Assembly (NCBI RefSeq): GCF_002160895.1
Contig: NZ_NFLL01000019.1
Coordinates: 1-48,359 of the forward strand
Reading direction: 5' to 3'
DNA: 48,359 nucleotides
Origin: Faecalibacterium sp. An122
Lineage (GTDB): Bacteria > Bacillota > Clostridia > Oscillospirales > Ruminococcaceae
Shown: in pieces, positions 23,221 to 30,812 of the stretch
Layout of the letters: the number at the start of each line of letters is the position of its first letter
Numbering within the stretch: position 1 is the stretch's first letter
Notes under the pieces: generated by a model
The model's database searches: none
Told to the model about the DNA's origin: nothing
Seen by the model: only the letters and a program-made list of their open reading frames with translations
Position numbers and translations under genes: made by a program

Positions 23221-24162
23221 TCAAGCCGGCAGATTGTTCTCGATAAAGGCGCCGATGTCCTCAAAGACTTCCTGGCGGTTCAGCTCCACCAGCAGCTCAT
23301 GCCGGGCCCCGGGATAGAGTTTGACCTCCACCGACCGGACCCCCGCATCCCGGAGGCTCTGGGCCGCCTTGCGGACGCCGCGGCCCTTGTCTCCCACCGG
23401 GTCATCGTCTCCCGCCACAAACAGCAGGGGCAGGTCTTTGGGCACCTGGGCCAGCAGCTTTTTGTCGCACAGGCGGGCCAGGCCGGTGAACAGGCTGTGA
23501 TAGCCGTTGAGGGTGAAGCGGAAGCTGCACCGCTCCTCGGCCAGGTAGCGGTCCACCTCGGCCTGGTCCCGGTTGAGCCAGTCTTTGGAGGTGCGGGCCG
23601 GCTCAAAGCTGCGGTTGTAGCTGCCAAAGGCCATGCCGTCCACCAGTTTGCTGCGGTAATGCCAGCCCTTGAAGGCCGCCATCAGGCGGCACAGGGCCCG
23701 GCCCGCCAGGACCACCATCCGGGGCTGCCAGCCGGTGCCCATCAGGATGGCGCCGGTCAGTTCCTCCCCGTGTTCGCAGAGGTACTGACGGGCGTAAAAG
23801 GAGCCCATGCTGTGGCCCATCAAAAACCATGGCAGTCCCTCCAGCTGGGGCAGAGCTTTGGCCCACCGGGTGACTCCATAGATATCGTCCAGCAGCAGAC
23901 GGTTGCCGTCTGGCTCGCCGAAATAGCCGTATTCCTCCGGCGACGCCGCCGAGCCCCCGTGGCCCAGGTGGTCGTGGCCCACCGACGCAATCCCCCGCTG
24001 GGCCAGCCAGCGGGCCAGTTCCTCATACCGGCCGATGTACTCCACCATGCCGTGGGTCATCTGCAGCACCGCCCGGGGCCTGCCCTCAGGCAGGCAGACC
24101 ATGACGTTGAGGCGGGCGCCGGGGCGGACCGAGGGAATCTTATAATACTGCACGCCGCTCAC
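23221..24162 (-). CDS. Alpha/beta hydrolase (lysophospholipase / monoacylglycerol lipase-like)
   Basis: A 313-residue serine hydrolase. The nucleophile elbow GHSMGS is at 116-121 (Ser118), the acid loop GDDDPVG at 252-258 and the catalytic His288 in GARHE. HGMVEYIGRYEELA and DHLGHGGS match the Hydrolase_4 (monoacylglycerol lipase) group, which cleaves lipid or small esters. No signal peptide is seen, so it is cytoplasmic. The start is GTG 24162, overlapping the TGA of the AbrB-like gene (GTGA), so the two are translationally coupled and share the promoter at 24556. The link between a transition-state type regulator and a lipase is unusual and unexplained. Confidence 0.88.
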   Translation of the reverse strand: MSGVQYYKIPSVRPGARLNVMVCLPEGRPRAVLQMTHGMVEYIGRYEELARWLAQRGIASVGHDHLGHGGSAASPEEYGYFGEPDGNRLLLDDIYGVTRWAKALPQLEGLPWFLMGHSMGSFYARQYLCEHGEELTGAILMGTGWQPRMVVLAGRALCRLMAAFKGWHYRSKLVDGMAFGSYNRSFEPARTSKDWLNRDQAEVDRYLAEERCSFRFTLNGYHSLFTGLARLCDKKLLAQVPKDLPLLFVAGDDDPVGDKGRGVRKAAQSLRDAGVRSVEVKLYPGARHELLVELNRQEVFEDIGAFIENNLPA

Positions 24163-24458
24163 GGCTCCACACTCCCTTCCCCGACCATTTGCCCGGGCTG
24201 CAGGGAGGCAATCTTTGCGCAGCAGGCCGGGCAGATGCAGCAGCCTTCAAACACCACTGCGTGATCGTCCACCGCACCGCAGAAGGCGCAGGCCTTGGGC
24301 GGGATGTATTTGCGCATGACAATAGCACCGTTTTCCGCAAAGATCTCCACTTTGCTGTCGCCGGTCAGACCCATGGCGGTGCGCAGCTCCTTGGGCAAGA
24401 CCACACGGCCCAGATTATCGATCCCGCGGACGATCCCGGTGCTCTTTTTTTTCTTCAT
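24159..24458 (-). CDS. AbrB/SpoVT-like regulator with a C-terminal cysteine cluster
   Basis: A 99-residue protein. The swapped-hairpin AbrB DNA-binding fold (GIVRGIDNLGRVVLPKELR at about 8-26, then VEIF and IVMRKY) occupies the first 52 residues. The rest has C57-x2-C60 and C76-x2-C79 with extra cysteines at 73, 74 and 80, probably a zinc ribbon. The start is ATG 24458 with AGGAGAACG upstream. It resembles transition-state regulators of Firmicutes that carry a CAFCG tail. It heads a two-gene operon with the hydrolase and is likely autoregulated, as AbrB proteins usually are. Confidence 0.85.
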   Translation of the reverse strand: MKKKKSTGIVRGIDNLGRVVLPKELRTAMGLTGDSKVEIFAENGAIVMRKYIPPKACAFCGAVDDHAVVFEGCCICPACCAKIASLQPGQMVGEGSVEP

Positions 24459-24555
24459 GTCGTTCTCCTTTTTGCGCGATCATTCGCGACCTATCCCTTC
24501 AGAAAGGGACCGGGCGCCGACGCGGCGCAAACACCGGTTCTTTCCTGTTTTTTCC

Positions 24556-24584
24556 AGTATACAGGAAGGAACAGCATTCGTCAA
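24556..24584 (-). promoter_or_regulatory. Promoter of the AbrB-hydrolase operon
   Basis: Minus strand: -35 TTGACG (24584-24579), 17-bp spacer, -10 TATACT (24561-24556). Confidence 0.78.
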
Positions 24585-24704
24585 GAATTCCGTCTTTGTT
24601 CGACAAGAAATACTTTCGGGCGGGGCGCTTTGCCGCCCCTTATGGAGAAAAAGAGCGAACCAAAGCGTTTTTCACCGCACAAAACCGCATCCCCTGCCGC
24701 AAAA

Positions 24705-24752
24705 GCGCAAAACGGCCCGCGCCGCGCCAAAACAGGGCGCAAACGCGGGCCG
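24705..24752 (-). terminator. Terminator of trpS
   Basis: Minus strand: stem CGGCCCGCG/CGCGGGCCG (24752-24713) followed by TTTTGCGCTTTT. The rest of 24459-24779 holds the AbrB promoter and leader and no gene. Confidence 0.65.
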
Positions 24753-24779
24753 AAATGGGTTTCTTTCTGTCGGATTGGC

Positions 24780-25790
24780 TCACAGCTGGAGCAGGCCAAC
24801 CTTGCGGTAGACCTTCTGGATCATGCGGTCGGCAATGCGGGAAGCTGCCGCTGCGCCCTCCTTCAGGACGCCGTCCACATAGGCCTTGTCGGCCAGGATG
24901 CGGGCGTATTCGCCCTGGATGGGGGCCAGGCCGTCGGCCACTGCCGCGCCCACGGCCTCCTTAAAGACGCCGTAGCCCTGGCCGTCAAACTCCCGCTCCA
25001 CTTCCTCGATGCTCTTGCCGGTGAAGATGTGGTAAATGGCGATCAGGTTGGAGACACCGGGCTTGTTGGCGGGGTCGTACCGCACCACGCCGTCCGAGTC
25101 GGTCACCGCACGCTTGAACTTGCGGGTGATGGTGTCCCGGTCGTCGGTCAGCAGGATGAAGGCGTTGACGTTGGTGTCGCTCTTGCTCATCTTGTGGGTG
25201 GGATCGGCCAGGGACATGATCTTGGCGCCCTCCTTGGTCACATAGCCCTCGGGCAGGGTGAAGGTGGGGCTGTAGGCGTTGTTGAACCGCTGGGCCACGT
25301 TGCGGGCCAGCTCCAGATGCTGGGTCTGGTCCTGTCCCACCGGCACCAGGTCGGCGTTGTAAATCAGGATATCGGCGGCCATCAGGGCCGGATAGGTGAA
25401 CAGGCCGCCGTTGACGTTGTCGGGGTGCTTGGCGCTCTTGTCCTTGAACTGGGTCATGCGGCTCAGCTCGCCGAACTGGGCATTGCAGCAGAGAATCCAG
25501 TTCAGCTGGGTGTGGGCCGGAACATGGCTCTGGACAAAGAGGATGCTCTGGGCCGGGTCGATGCCGGCGGCCAGCAGCATGGCGGCCGCCTCGCGGGTGT
25601 TGCGGCGGAGGGCCGCGGGGTCCTGGCGGACGGTCAGGGCGTGGAGGTCAGCCACCATATACAGGCAGTTGAACTGATCCTGAAGCTTGGCCCAGTTGCG
25701 GACTGCCCCGATATAATTGCCCAGGGTAAAGGTGCCGGTGGGCTGGATGCCCGACAAAATAACGCGTTTGCGCTCGCTCTGCTCGCTCAT
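24780..25790 (-). CDS. trpS: Tryptophanyl-tRNA synthetase
   Basis: A 336-residue class Ic aminoacyl-tRNA synthetase of normal length. The HIGH-equivalent signature is PTGTFTLGNY at 17-26, the KMSKS loop is at 200-204, and GQDQTQHLELAR and the Trp-binding region lie between. It charges tRNA-Trp in the cytoplasm. The start is ATG 25790 with AGGAGG about 7 bases upstream. It is transcribed from its own promoter (26170-26198) through a T-box leader, so expression rises when uncharged tRNA-Trp accumulates. It has its own terminator. Confidence 0.97.
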   Translation of the reverse strand: MSEQSERKRVILSGIQPTGTFTLGNYIGAVRNWAKLQDQFNCLYMVADLHALTVRQDPAALRRNTREAAAMLLAAGIDPAQSILFVQSHVPAHTQLNWILCCNAQFGELSRMTQFKDKSAKHPDNVNGGLFTYPALMAADILIYNADLVPVGQDQTQHLELARNVAQRFNNAYSPTFTLPEGYVTKEGAKIMSLADPTHKMSKSDTNVNAFILLTDDRDTITRKFKRAVTDSDGVVRYDPANKPGVSNLIAIYHIFTGKSIEEVEREFDGQGYGVFKEAVGAAVADGLAPIQGEYARILADKAYVDGVLKEGAAAASRIADRMIQKVYRKVGLLQL

Positions 25791-25874
25791 AAGAAAGCCT
25801 CCTGCAAATCAACTGTAAGGGAAATCTGCCCGGCGGACCGTCCCGGGGACCCGGGGCCGGGGTATTCCGGCCAA

Positions 25875-26163
25875 CAAAAAAGTCCCTGACAAAGCCCGGC
25901 CTGCCGGTCTTGTCAAGGACGAATCAACATTGGATCCGCGGTGCCACCTTGCTTTGCGGCCCACTGGCCGCACCCTCTGACGGGATGCCAACACATCCCC
26001 GGCGCTGACGTGCGCCCTGCCGTCGCGGGATACCCAGGTCCTGTGCCCTTCCCCCGCGCCCTCGGCGGCCCATAGCGGCGCGCATCGGCCCGCCTGCTTT
26101 TCAGCTGCCGCAGGCTCTCTGATGGGAATGCTGTCGCCGCATCTTCCGCTTCATCGGTTTGTA
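25875..26163 (-). promoter_or_regulatory. T-box leader controlling trpS
   Basis: The minus-strand leader carries the T-box consensus AAGGTGGCACCGCGG (25950-25936), with a Stem III-like hairpin GCGGCC...GGCCGC just upstream. Downstream is an intrinsic terminator: stem GTCCTTGACAA/TTGTCAGGGAC (25920-25882) then TTTTTTG. Uncharged tRNA-Trp would stabilise the antiterminator. A likely specifier TGG lies at 26036-26034 (in ACCTGGGTAT), but the Stem I fold was not modelled, so the codon is tentative. Confidence 0.88.
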
Positions 26164-26169
26164 CATTAG

Positions 26170-26198
26170 ACTATAGCACGTTTGCCATGCCCTGTCAA
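26170..26198 (-). promoter_or_regulatory. Promoter of the trpS T-box leader
   Basis: Minus strand: -35 TTGACA (26198-26193), 17-bp spacer, -10 TATAGT (26175-26170). Confidence 0.82.
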
Positions 26199-26259
26199 GG
26201 GCCCGCCGCCGACAGTATATTAACCTGAATTTTTTCCTAAAATTTGTGAATTTTGTGTA

Positions 26260-26288
26260 TTGTGTGCAAAAGTTTTTCCCGCTAAAAT
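26260..26288 (+). promoter_or_regulatory. Promoter of the PRTase gene
   Basis: -35 TTGTGT (26260-26265), 17-bp spacer, -10 TAAAAT (26283-26288), about 78 bp before the ATG. Confidence 0.65.
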
Positions 26289-26365
26289 AGGGATATGTAA
26301 GACAGGTCTGCAGGCTGCCCCAGGGGCCGGCCCTGCGCAAAAAACAGACAGGAGGGATTTCAAAC

Positions 26366-27001
26366 ATGATGAATCTGGTCAAGCTGCCCACCAAGAACAA
26401 GCGGATGTTCCTGCGCGTCGCCAAAGGGCACTTCGCCACCAGCCACAGCCACATCAACTATTACATCGATGTGACCATGCAAAAGACCCGCCTGTCCGAG
26501 GCCGCCGAGGCCGCCCGGGAGCTGGTCCATATGTACAAGACCACCACCATCGTGGACACGGTTCTGTGTCTGGACGGCACCCAGGTCATCGGCACCTGTC
26601 TGGCCAACGAGCTGACCAAAGACGGTTTCCGCAACATGAACGCCCATCAGACCGTCTACATCATCACCCCCGAGTACACCACCGGCAGCCAGATCATCCT
26701 GCGGGACAACATCATCCCCATGGTGCGCGGCAAGCACGTGCTGATTCTGGCCGCCTCCCTCACCACCGGCTACACCGCCAAGGCCGCCATGGAAGCGGTG
26801 GAGTATTACGGCGGCCAGGTGGCGGGCCTGTCGGCCATCTTTGCCACCACCCATGAGTTCATGGGCATGCAGGTCAACTCCATCTTTGACCCCAACAACC
26901 TGCCCGACTACACCAGCTATGAGTCCCGCGACTGCCCCATGTGCAAGGCGGGCCAGCCCATTGACGCGCTGGTGAACAGCTTCGGCTATTCGTCCCTGTA
27001 A
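26366..27001 (+). CDS. Phosphoribosyltransferase (orotate PRTase-like)
   Basis: A 211-residue type I PRTase. The PRPP loop appears as VLILAASLTTGYTAKAA (about 125-141), with LCLDGTQVIG upstream as the first substrate loop. The usual acidic pair before the loop is absent (LILAAS), so it may bind PRPP differently or act as a regulator. A C-terminal CPMC pair (about 191-194) is noted. It resembles proteins annotated as orotate phosphoribosyltransferase in Oscillospiraceae, but no pyr genes are nearby, so the substrate is uncertain. The start is ATG 26366 with AGGAGGGATTT upstream; a second ATG follows directly. It is monocistronic with its own promoter and terminator. Confidence 0.72.
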   Translation: MMNLVKLPTKNKRMFLRVAKGHFATSHSHINYYIDVTMQKTRLSEAAEAARELVHMYKTTTIVDTVLCLDGTQVIGTCLANELTKDGFRNMNAHQTVYIITPEYTTGSQIILRDNIIPMVRGKHVLILAASLTTGYTAKAAMEAVEYYGGQVAGLSAIFATTHEFMGMQVNSIFDPNNLPDYTSYESRDCPMCKAGQPIDALVNSFGYSSL

Positions 27002-27016
27002 CATTGCCCTTACCTG

Positions 27017-27058
27017 GACCGCGGACTGCTTTCCCCTCTCAGCAGCCGCGGTCTTTTT
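27017..27058 (+). terminator. Terminator of the PRTase gene
   Basis: Stem GACCGCGG-A-CTGCT paired with AGCAG-C-CGCGGTC, then TTTTTG. Confidence 0.8.
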
Positions 27059-27066
27059 GTGTCCAT

Positions 27067-27099
27067 CAAAAAGCCCCGGCATATTTTGCCGGGGCTTTG
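27067..27099 (-). terminator. Terminator of the lipoprotein gene at 27115
   Basis: Minus strand: AAAGCCCCGGC, 6-base loop, GCCGGGGCTTTTTGATG. The stem is perfect. Confidence 0.8.
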
Positions 27100-27114
27100 G
27101 ATCACAGATTCAGC

Positions 27115-27717
27115 TCAGAGTTTATCCACCACGATTTCAATGGAAATCAGCCAATACACCGTTTCATCCTTTGTTTTTAAGGTCTTTCCGCTTACGTTGT
27201 AGGTGCACTTGCCGCCGATTTGTTCGACAATCGGGTCAAGCTGTTCGCTCACACTCAAAACCGCAACCGCTGCAACTTTTTCAGCGGTATCGATGGGCGC
27301 AATCGCTCCTGCCTGTGTTGTACTGACCGAATAATTTGTCTGCGTGTTGACAACCGAAGCAATCCAGTCTGCACTGATTCCTGCTTCCAGCTCGCTCTCT
27401 GTCAGCACAAAGGAAGCCCCTTTTCGATTGGAGCCGCTCTTATAGTTTCTGACACCAATCAGATAGGAGTGGAGGCTCTCGCCATTTTTTCCCATACCGC
27501 CCTGTTCCATCAGTGCAATGGTTTCATCCATAGCAGCATTCAATTCTGCATCACTGGAAACACGGACTTTACTGTCTGCTTCTTTTATCAGACTATTTAC
27601 GCTGGATGTATTCAGCGAGCTGCGTCCTGCGCTGCCTGTGCCGCCGCATCCAGTCAGCATACCAACTGCCATCACAGCCGACAGCGCCAGGGCCATCCAT
27701 TTCTTTGCTTTCATCAT
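27115..27717 (-). CDS. Small lipoprotein of a local paralogous family (third copy)
   Basis: A 200-residue lipoprotein with lipobox LTGC (cysteine at about 24) after a typical signal peptide. The mature part starts Gly/Ser-rich, then has SSVNSLIKEADSKVRVSSDAEL. A C-terminal beta region with CTYNVSGKTL and VYWLISIEIVV closely matches the next gene (MTYNVSGTKA, VYWVFAAQIKM). It is anchored on the outer face of the membrane. No known domain is recognised. The start is ATG 27717 with GAGGTGTAAGG upstream. It is the last of three related genes reading leftward, separated from the second by a terminator, so it may be expressed independently. Confidence 0.78.
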   Translation of the reverse strand: MMKAKKWMALALSAVMAVGMLTGCGGTGSAGRSSLNTSSVNSLIKEADSKVRVSSDAELNAAMDETIALMEQGGMGKNGESLHSYLIGVRNYKSGSNRKGASFVLTESELEAGISADWIASVVNTQTNYSVSTTQAGAIAPIDTAEKVAAVAVLSVSEQLDPIVEQIGGKCTYNVSGKTLKTKDETVYWLISIEIVVDKL

Positions 27718-27775
27718 CCTTACACCTCATTTCCGGAGCATCCCGCGCTCCCGGTTTCATTTGCGGATTTTCAGG

Positions 27776-27803
27776 CGAAAAACCCCCGGCTGGGCCGGGG
27801 GCG
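27776..27803 (-). terminator. Terminator after the second lipoprotein gene
   Basis: Minus strand: CCCCCGGC, short loop, GCCGGGGG, then TTTTTCG. Confidence 0.78.
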
Positions 27804-27824
27804 ACTGCATCGTTGCATCAGACT

Positions 27825-28454
27825 TTAGGAAGCCATCTTGATCTGTGCGGCAAAAACCCAATATACCGTGCCGTCCGGTGCAGTTGCTTTTGTGCCGCTC
27901 ACATTGTAAGTCATACGAATGTGGTTATCAGTGATATCCGACAACAGGCCCAGGGTGCCATCCACTGCCAGAACCAGAGTCGCTGCATATTTTTCAGGGG
28001 TGTTGATGGGTGCCATAGCCGTCACTTTGCTGCTATTTGCCCCAATGTAAGAAGCCAAGCCGCCAGCGCCTGTATTGGTTTTCAGCTGATTTTCCTCAAC
28101 CACCGAGGTCAGACCAAAGGTCACACTGGGACCAACAATGCCCAATCCGCCCAGGATCTGATTCAAAATGCTGCTGGCAATGCTCTGTGCTGTCCAGCCC
28201 ATGGAATTGCGGACACTACGGTCAAACGAACTAATCGAACCGGTGGAAACAATTTCACGCGCCGCATTGCGCACCGCATTATTCAGGGTGCTGTCGCTGC
28301 TCACGGTGATATCACTGCCCACATCTTCCAGCAGATTGTTTACCTGGCTGGTGCTCACCGAGCCGCTGACACCGCCGCTGCCTCCGCAGCCGGTCAGCAC
28401 ACTGACGGCCATCACTGCGGCCAGAGCCAGCGCTACAAACTTTTTCATCTTCAT
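27825..28454 (-). CDS. Small lipoprotein of the paralogous family (second copy)
   Basis: A 209-residue lipoprotein with lipobox LTGC followed by Gly/Ser residues. It shares with its neighbours the block TSQVNNLLEDVGSDITVSS and the APINTPEKYAATLVLAV / MTYNVSGTK / VYWVFAA region. The start is taken as ATG 28454 (MKMKKF) because GAGGTG lies 9 bases upstream and signal-peptide length fits; an in-frame ATG at 28475 would add seven residues containing the ribosome-binding site. Function is unknown. It lies 69 bases downstream of the first copy, probably in one transcript from the promoter at 29082. Confidence 0.78.
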   Translation of the reverse strand: MKMKKFVALALAAVMAVSVLTGCGGSGGVSGSVSTSQVNNLLEDVGSDITVSSDSTLNNAVRNAAREIVSTGSISSFDRSVRNSMGWTAQSIASSILNQILGGLGIVGPSVTFGLTSVVEENQLKTNTGAGGLASYIGANSSKVTAMAPINTPEKYAATLVLAVDGTLGLLSDITDNHIRMTYNVSGTKATAPDGTVYWVFAAQIKMAS

Positions 28455-28523
28455 ACTTGTTACACCTCGTTTCATTCTGTCGGGATCTTGTAAAACAGTC
28501 TTTCAAACAGGCAGGGCAGCCTG

Positions 28524-29006
28524 TCACGAACCCTTGGTCATCACAAACAACAGCATTTCTTCCCCGTCCCGGGTGGTAAACGAGGCTACAGCCGCCGCGT
28601 AGGCATTGCCGTGGCCCTCTTGATACAGCTGCTGGGCAAAAGACGCCGCCGTCTGTTCGTGGCGGTTGGGGTTTCCCCAGGGGCTGTTGGGCCAATAGGA
28701 GCTGTCATACACGCTGCAGATCAGGGGAGGCGTTCCGATTTCCCGCGCAATCTGGCTGCGGACGGCAGCAGGCTCCGGGTCAGGGCGCTGGGCGCCCTCC
28801 AGGTTCTGGGCCGCCTGTTCCACCGCCTGATTCAGGGCGTCCTGTTCGGTCACGGTGATGTTCAGCCCATCCTTCTGCAGAATATCCTGAATCACATCCT
28901 TGTTCAGATGGATGAGTCCACTTTGGGCTCCCAGTCCGCACCCGCTCAGCAGGCAAACCGCCAGAACCGCCGTCAAAAGCAGCGAAAGCCATCGTCTGTG
29001 TCTCAT
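28524..29006 (-). CDS. Small lipoprotein of the paralogous family (first copy)
   Basis: A 160-residue lipoprotein with lipobox LSGC after a hydrophobic signal. The mature N-terminal block (HLNKDVIQDILQKDGLNITVTEQDALNQAV) parallels the other two copies. The C-terminal part is shorter and different, ending MLLFVMTKGS. The start is ATG 29006 with AAAGGAACGCTG upstream. It is first in the leftward set, about 76 bases after a TTGACA promoter. No function can be assigned. Diversification within the trio suggests a surface-exposed family. Confidence 0.75.
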   Translation of the reverse strand: MRHRRWLSLLLTAVLAVCLLSGCGLGAQSGLIHLNKDVIQDILQKDGLNITVTEQDALNQAVEQAAQNLEGAQRPDPEPAAVRSQIAREIGTPPLICSVYDSSYWPNSPWGNPNRHEQTAASFAQQLYQEGHGNAYAAAVASFTTRDGEEMLLFVMTKGS

Positions 29007-29081
29007 AGCAGCGTTCCTTTCTGTTGACAGGAGGGAAAATCACCTTCCGAACGATTGGAAAAAATTTCCTCCATTAGTTTA

Positions 29082-29110
29082 AACGTACCATATTCAAGTT
29101 ATATTGTCAA
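29082..29110 (-). promoter_or_regulatory. Promoter of the lipoprotein genes
   Basis: Minus strand: -35 TTGACA (29110-29105), 17-bp spacer, -10 TACGTT (29087-29082). Confidence 0.7.
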
Positions 29111-29150
29111 CAACTTTACTTCACTACCAACAAAAATACAACCGATTTTA

Positions 29151-29186
29151 AAAAACAAAGCCCCCGGCGGACAAGCCGCCGGGGGT
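29151..29186 (-). terminator. Terminator of the candidate small RNA (and of the MATE gene read-through)
   Basis: Minus strand: ACCCCCGGCGGC, loop TTGT, CCGCCGGGGGC, then TTTGTTTTTT. Confidence 0.82.
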
Positions 29187-29309
29187 ATATAGCAAGGGTC
29201 CGTAATAAGCATTTCAGAGGCCGCCGGTGCGGAACGCCGCAGGCGGACGGGCCCGGAGCGGAACCATTCTGCGCAGACTGTGCATCTTGCCTCGGTTCGC
29301 TCCAGTTAT
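29151..29309 (-). ncRNA. Candidate structured small RNA (about 160 nt), unassigned
   Basis: A perfect-looking promoter (29344-29316) and a strong terminator (29186-29151) frame about 160 bases without a coding frame or ribosome-binding site. The interior folds by eye into two arms: GGAGCG...CGCTCC enclosing AACC...GGTT, and GGCC..GCC-TGCGG-CGTT-CCGCA..GGC-GGCC. The flanks pair as ATAA/TTAT; upstream GTCCG could pair with CGGAC but may precede the transcription start. It matches no RNA family I can name (not SRP, tmRNA or 6S by layout). A separate promoter for the downstream lipoproteins shows it is not their leader. Confidence 0.55.
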
Positions 29310-29315
29310 GCGGAC

Positions 29316-29344
29316 ATCATATCACATTTTTCACAGATTGTCAA
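29316..29344 (-). promoter_or_regulatory. Promoter of the candidate small RNA
   Basis: Minus strand: -35 TTGACA (29344-29339), 17-bp spacer, -10 TATGAT (29321-29316). It is among the best matches to the sigma-A consensus in the window, with no start codon placed to use it. Confidence 0.8.
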
Positions 29345-29397
29345 CGATTTCAGACCATTTTGTCCGTCCGGTGCGCACTGCTTTTTGTGACCGGCGA

Positions 29398-30777
29398 TCA
29401 GCCGCGGTCTGCCCTGCTGCCCCGGATGTAGGGGTCATGCCAATAGCTCCAAACCAGCTGCGCGCACATAAAGCACCAGATCACCGGCTCGCAGAGGATC
29501 ACGGCATTGTAGCCGAACCGGGGGATGAAGTAGAGCATGAACAGAATCTTGCCCACCAGCTCGATGCCGCTGGAAATCAGAGGCAGGATCTTCTGGCCCA
29601 GGCTCTGCAGGGCATAGCGGGTGGCCAGCAGGACACCCAGCACCGAATAGAAGGGCGCGGTCCACTGCAGGTAGCGGGCGCCGTTTTCCAGGACCACCGA
29701 CTCGCTGGAGCCCGAAATCAGACCCACCAGGTCGCCGGCCCACAGCCACATCAGGACGGTCATGACCACGGCGGTGCCCAGGCCAAACAGCCAGATCTGC
29801 CGCATTCCCTTGCGGATGCGGTCGGCCTTGTCGGCGCCCCGGTTCTGGGAGACGAAGGTGGAACCGGCGGTGGCCATGGCGATGACCGGCATATCGGTGA
29901 TGGTAAACAGCTTGCGGGCGGCGGTATGGCCGGCAATCACCAGGGTTCCCAGGCCATTGATGCCGTACTGAAGGATCACCGAGCCCGCCGACACAATGCT
30001 GCTCATCAGGCCCATGGACAGGCCCTGGGTCACCAGTTCCCGGTAGAGGCCCTTCTCAATGGAGAAGTGTTCCCGGCCGGGGACCAGGTGTTTGGCCCAC
30101 TTGTAGATGTAGACGAAGCAGAGCACCACCGACACGGCCTGTGCCAGAACGGTGGCCAGGGCCGCGCCCCGGACCCCCATTCCCAGCCCGGCCACAAACC
30201 AGTAGTCCAGAGCCACGTTGAGGCAGGAGGAGAAAATCAGGAACACCAGAGGCATCACGCTGTTGCCCACCGCCCGCAGCAGGGCGGCGCACAGGTTGTA
30301 CATGAACATGACCACCACATACTGGGCGATGGGGCGGATGTAACTGTAGGCCTCCTCGATGATCTCGGCCGGGGTGTCCAGCGCCACCAGCAGGGGGTGC
30401 AGGAACAGCAGGCCCACCAGGGTGATGAGGGCCGAGAACACCAGACCAATGACCAGCGAGCCGGCCACCGTCTTTTTCACCTTGTTGTAGTCCTCTGCGC
30501 CGTAGGCCCGGGCGGTGACGATGGCCAGGCCGTTGCCGATGCCCAGGCCGAAGCCCACCAGAAGCTCATAAATCGACCCGCAGGCGCCCACCGCCGCCAG
30601 GGAGGTATCTCCCAGGATGTTGCCCACGATCATGGTGTCGGCGGCGTTGTACAGCTGCTGGAACAGGTTGGAAATAAAAATGGGAATGGCGAACACCAGC
30701 AGATTGCGGAAGATGGGCCCGTGAATCAGGTCCACCCGCCGGCCTCTGGATCGCCCCAGGGTTTGTGTTTTATCCAT
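29398..30777 (-). CDS. MATE-family multidrug/cation efflux transporter
   Basis: A 459-residue inner-membrane antiporter of normal family length with about 12 hydrophobic segments. The N-terminal MATE signature is visible (IPIFISNLFQQLYNAADTMIVG, about 31-52), with the second internal repeat beginning around residue 235. Such proteins export organic cations or drugs using a Na+ or H+ gradient; the substrate is not predictable. The start is ATG 30777 with AGGAGGCGCA directly upstream. It stands alone. It has no terminator of its own before the small RNA promoter, so read-through into the terminator at 29151 is likely. Confidence 0.93.
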   Translation of the reverse strand: MDKTQTLGRSRGRRVDLIHGPIFRNLLVFAIPIFISNLFQQLYNAADTMIVGNILGDTSLAAVGACGSIYELLVGFGLGIGNGLAIVTARAYGAEDYNKVKKTVAGSLVIGLVFSALITLVGLLFLHPLLVALDTPAEIIEEAYSYIRPIAQYVVVMFMYNLCAALLRAVGNSVMPLVFLIFSSCLNVALDYWFVAGLGMGVRGAALATVLAQAVSVVLCFVYIYKWAKHLVPGREHFSIEKGLYRELVTQGLSMGLMSSIVSAGSVILQYGINGLGTLVIAGHTAARKLFTITDMPVIAMATAGSTFVSQNRGADKADRIRKGMRQIWLFGLGTAVVMTVLMWLWAGDLVGLISGSSESVVLENGARYLQWTAPFYSVLGVLLATRYALQSLGQKILPLISSGIELVGKILFMLYFIPRFGYNAVILCEPVIWCFMCAQLVWSYWHDPYIRGSRADRG

Positions 30778-30812
30778 TGCGCCTCCTGTTTGTTTGTGCA
30801 GACATCAAGACA

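Noticed and set aside
29151-29309. 6S RNA or SRP RNA
   Set aside because: It has two side arms rather than one long bulged hairpin, and the conserved SRP GGAAGC-type motifs are absent.
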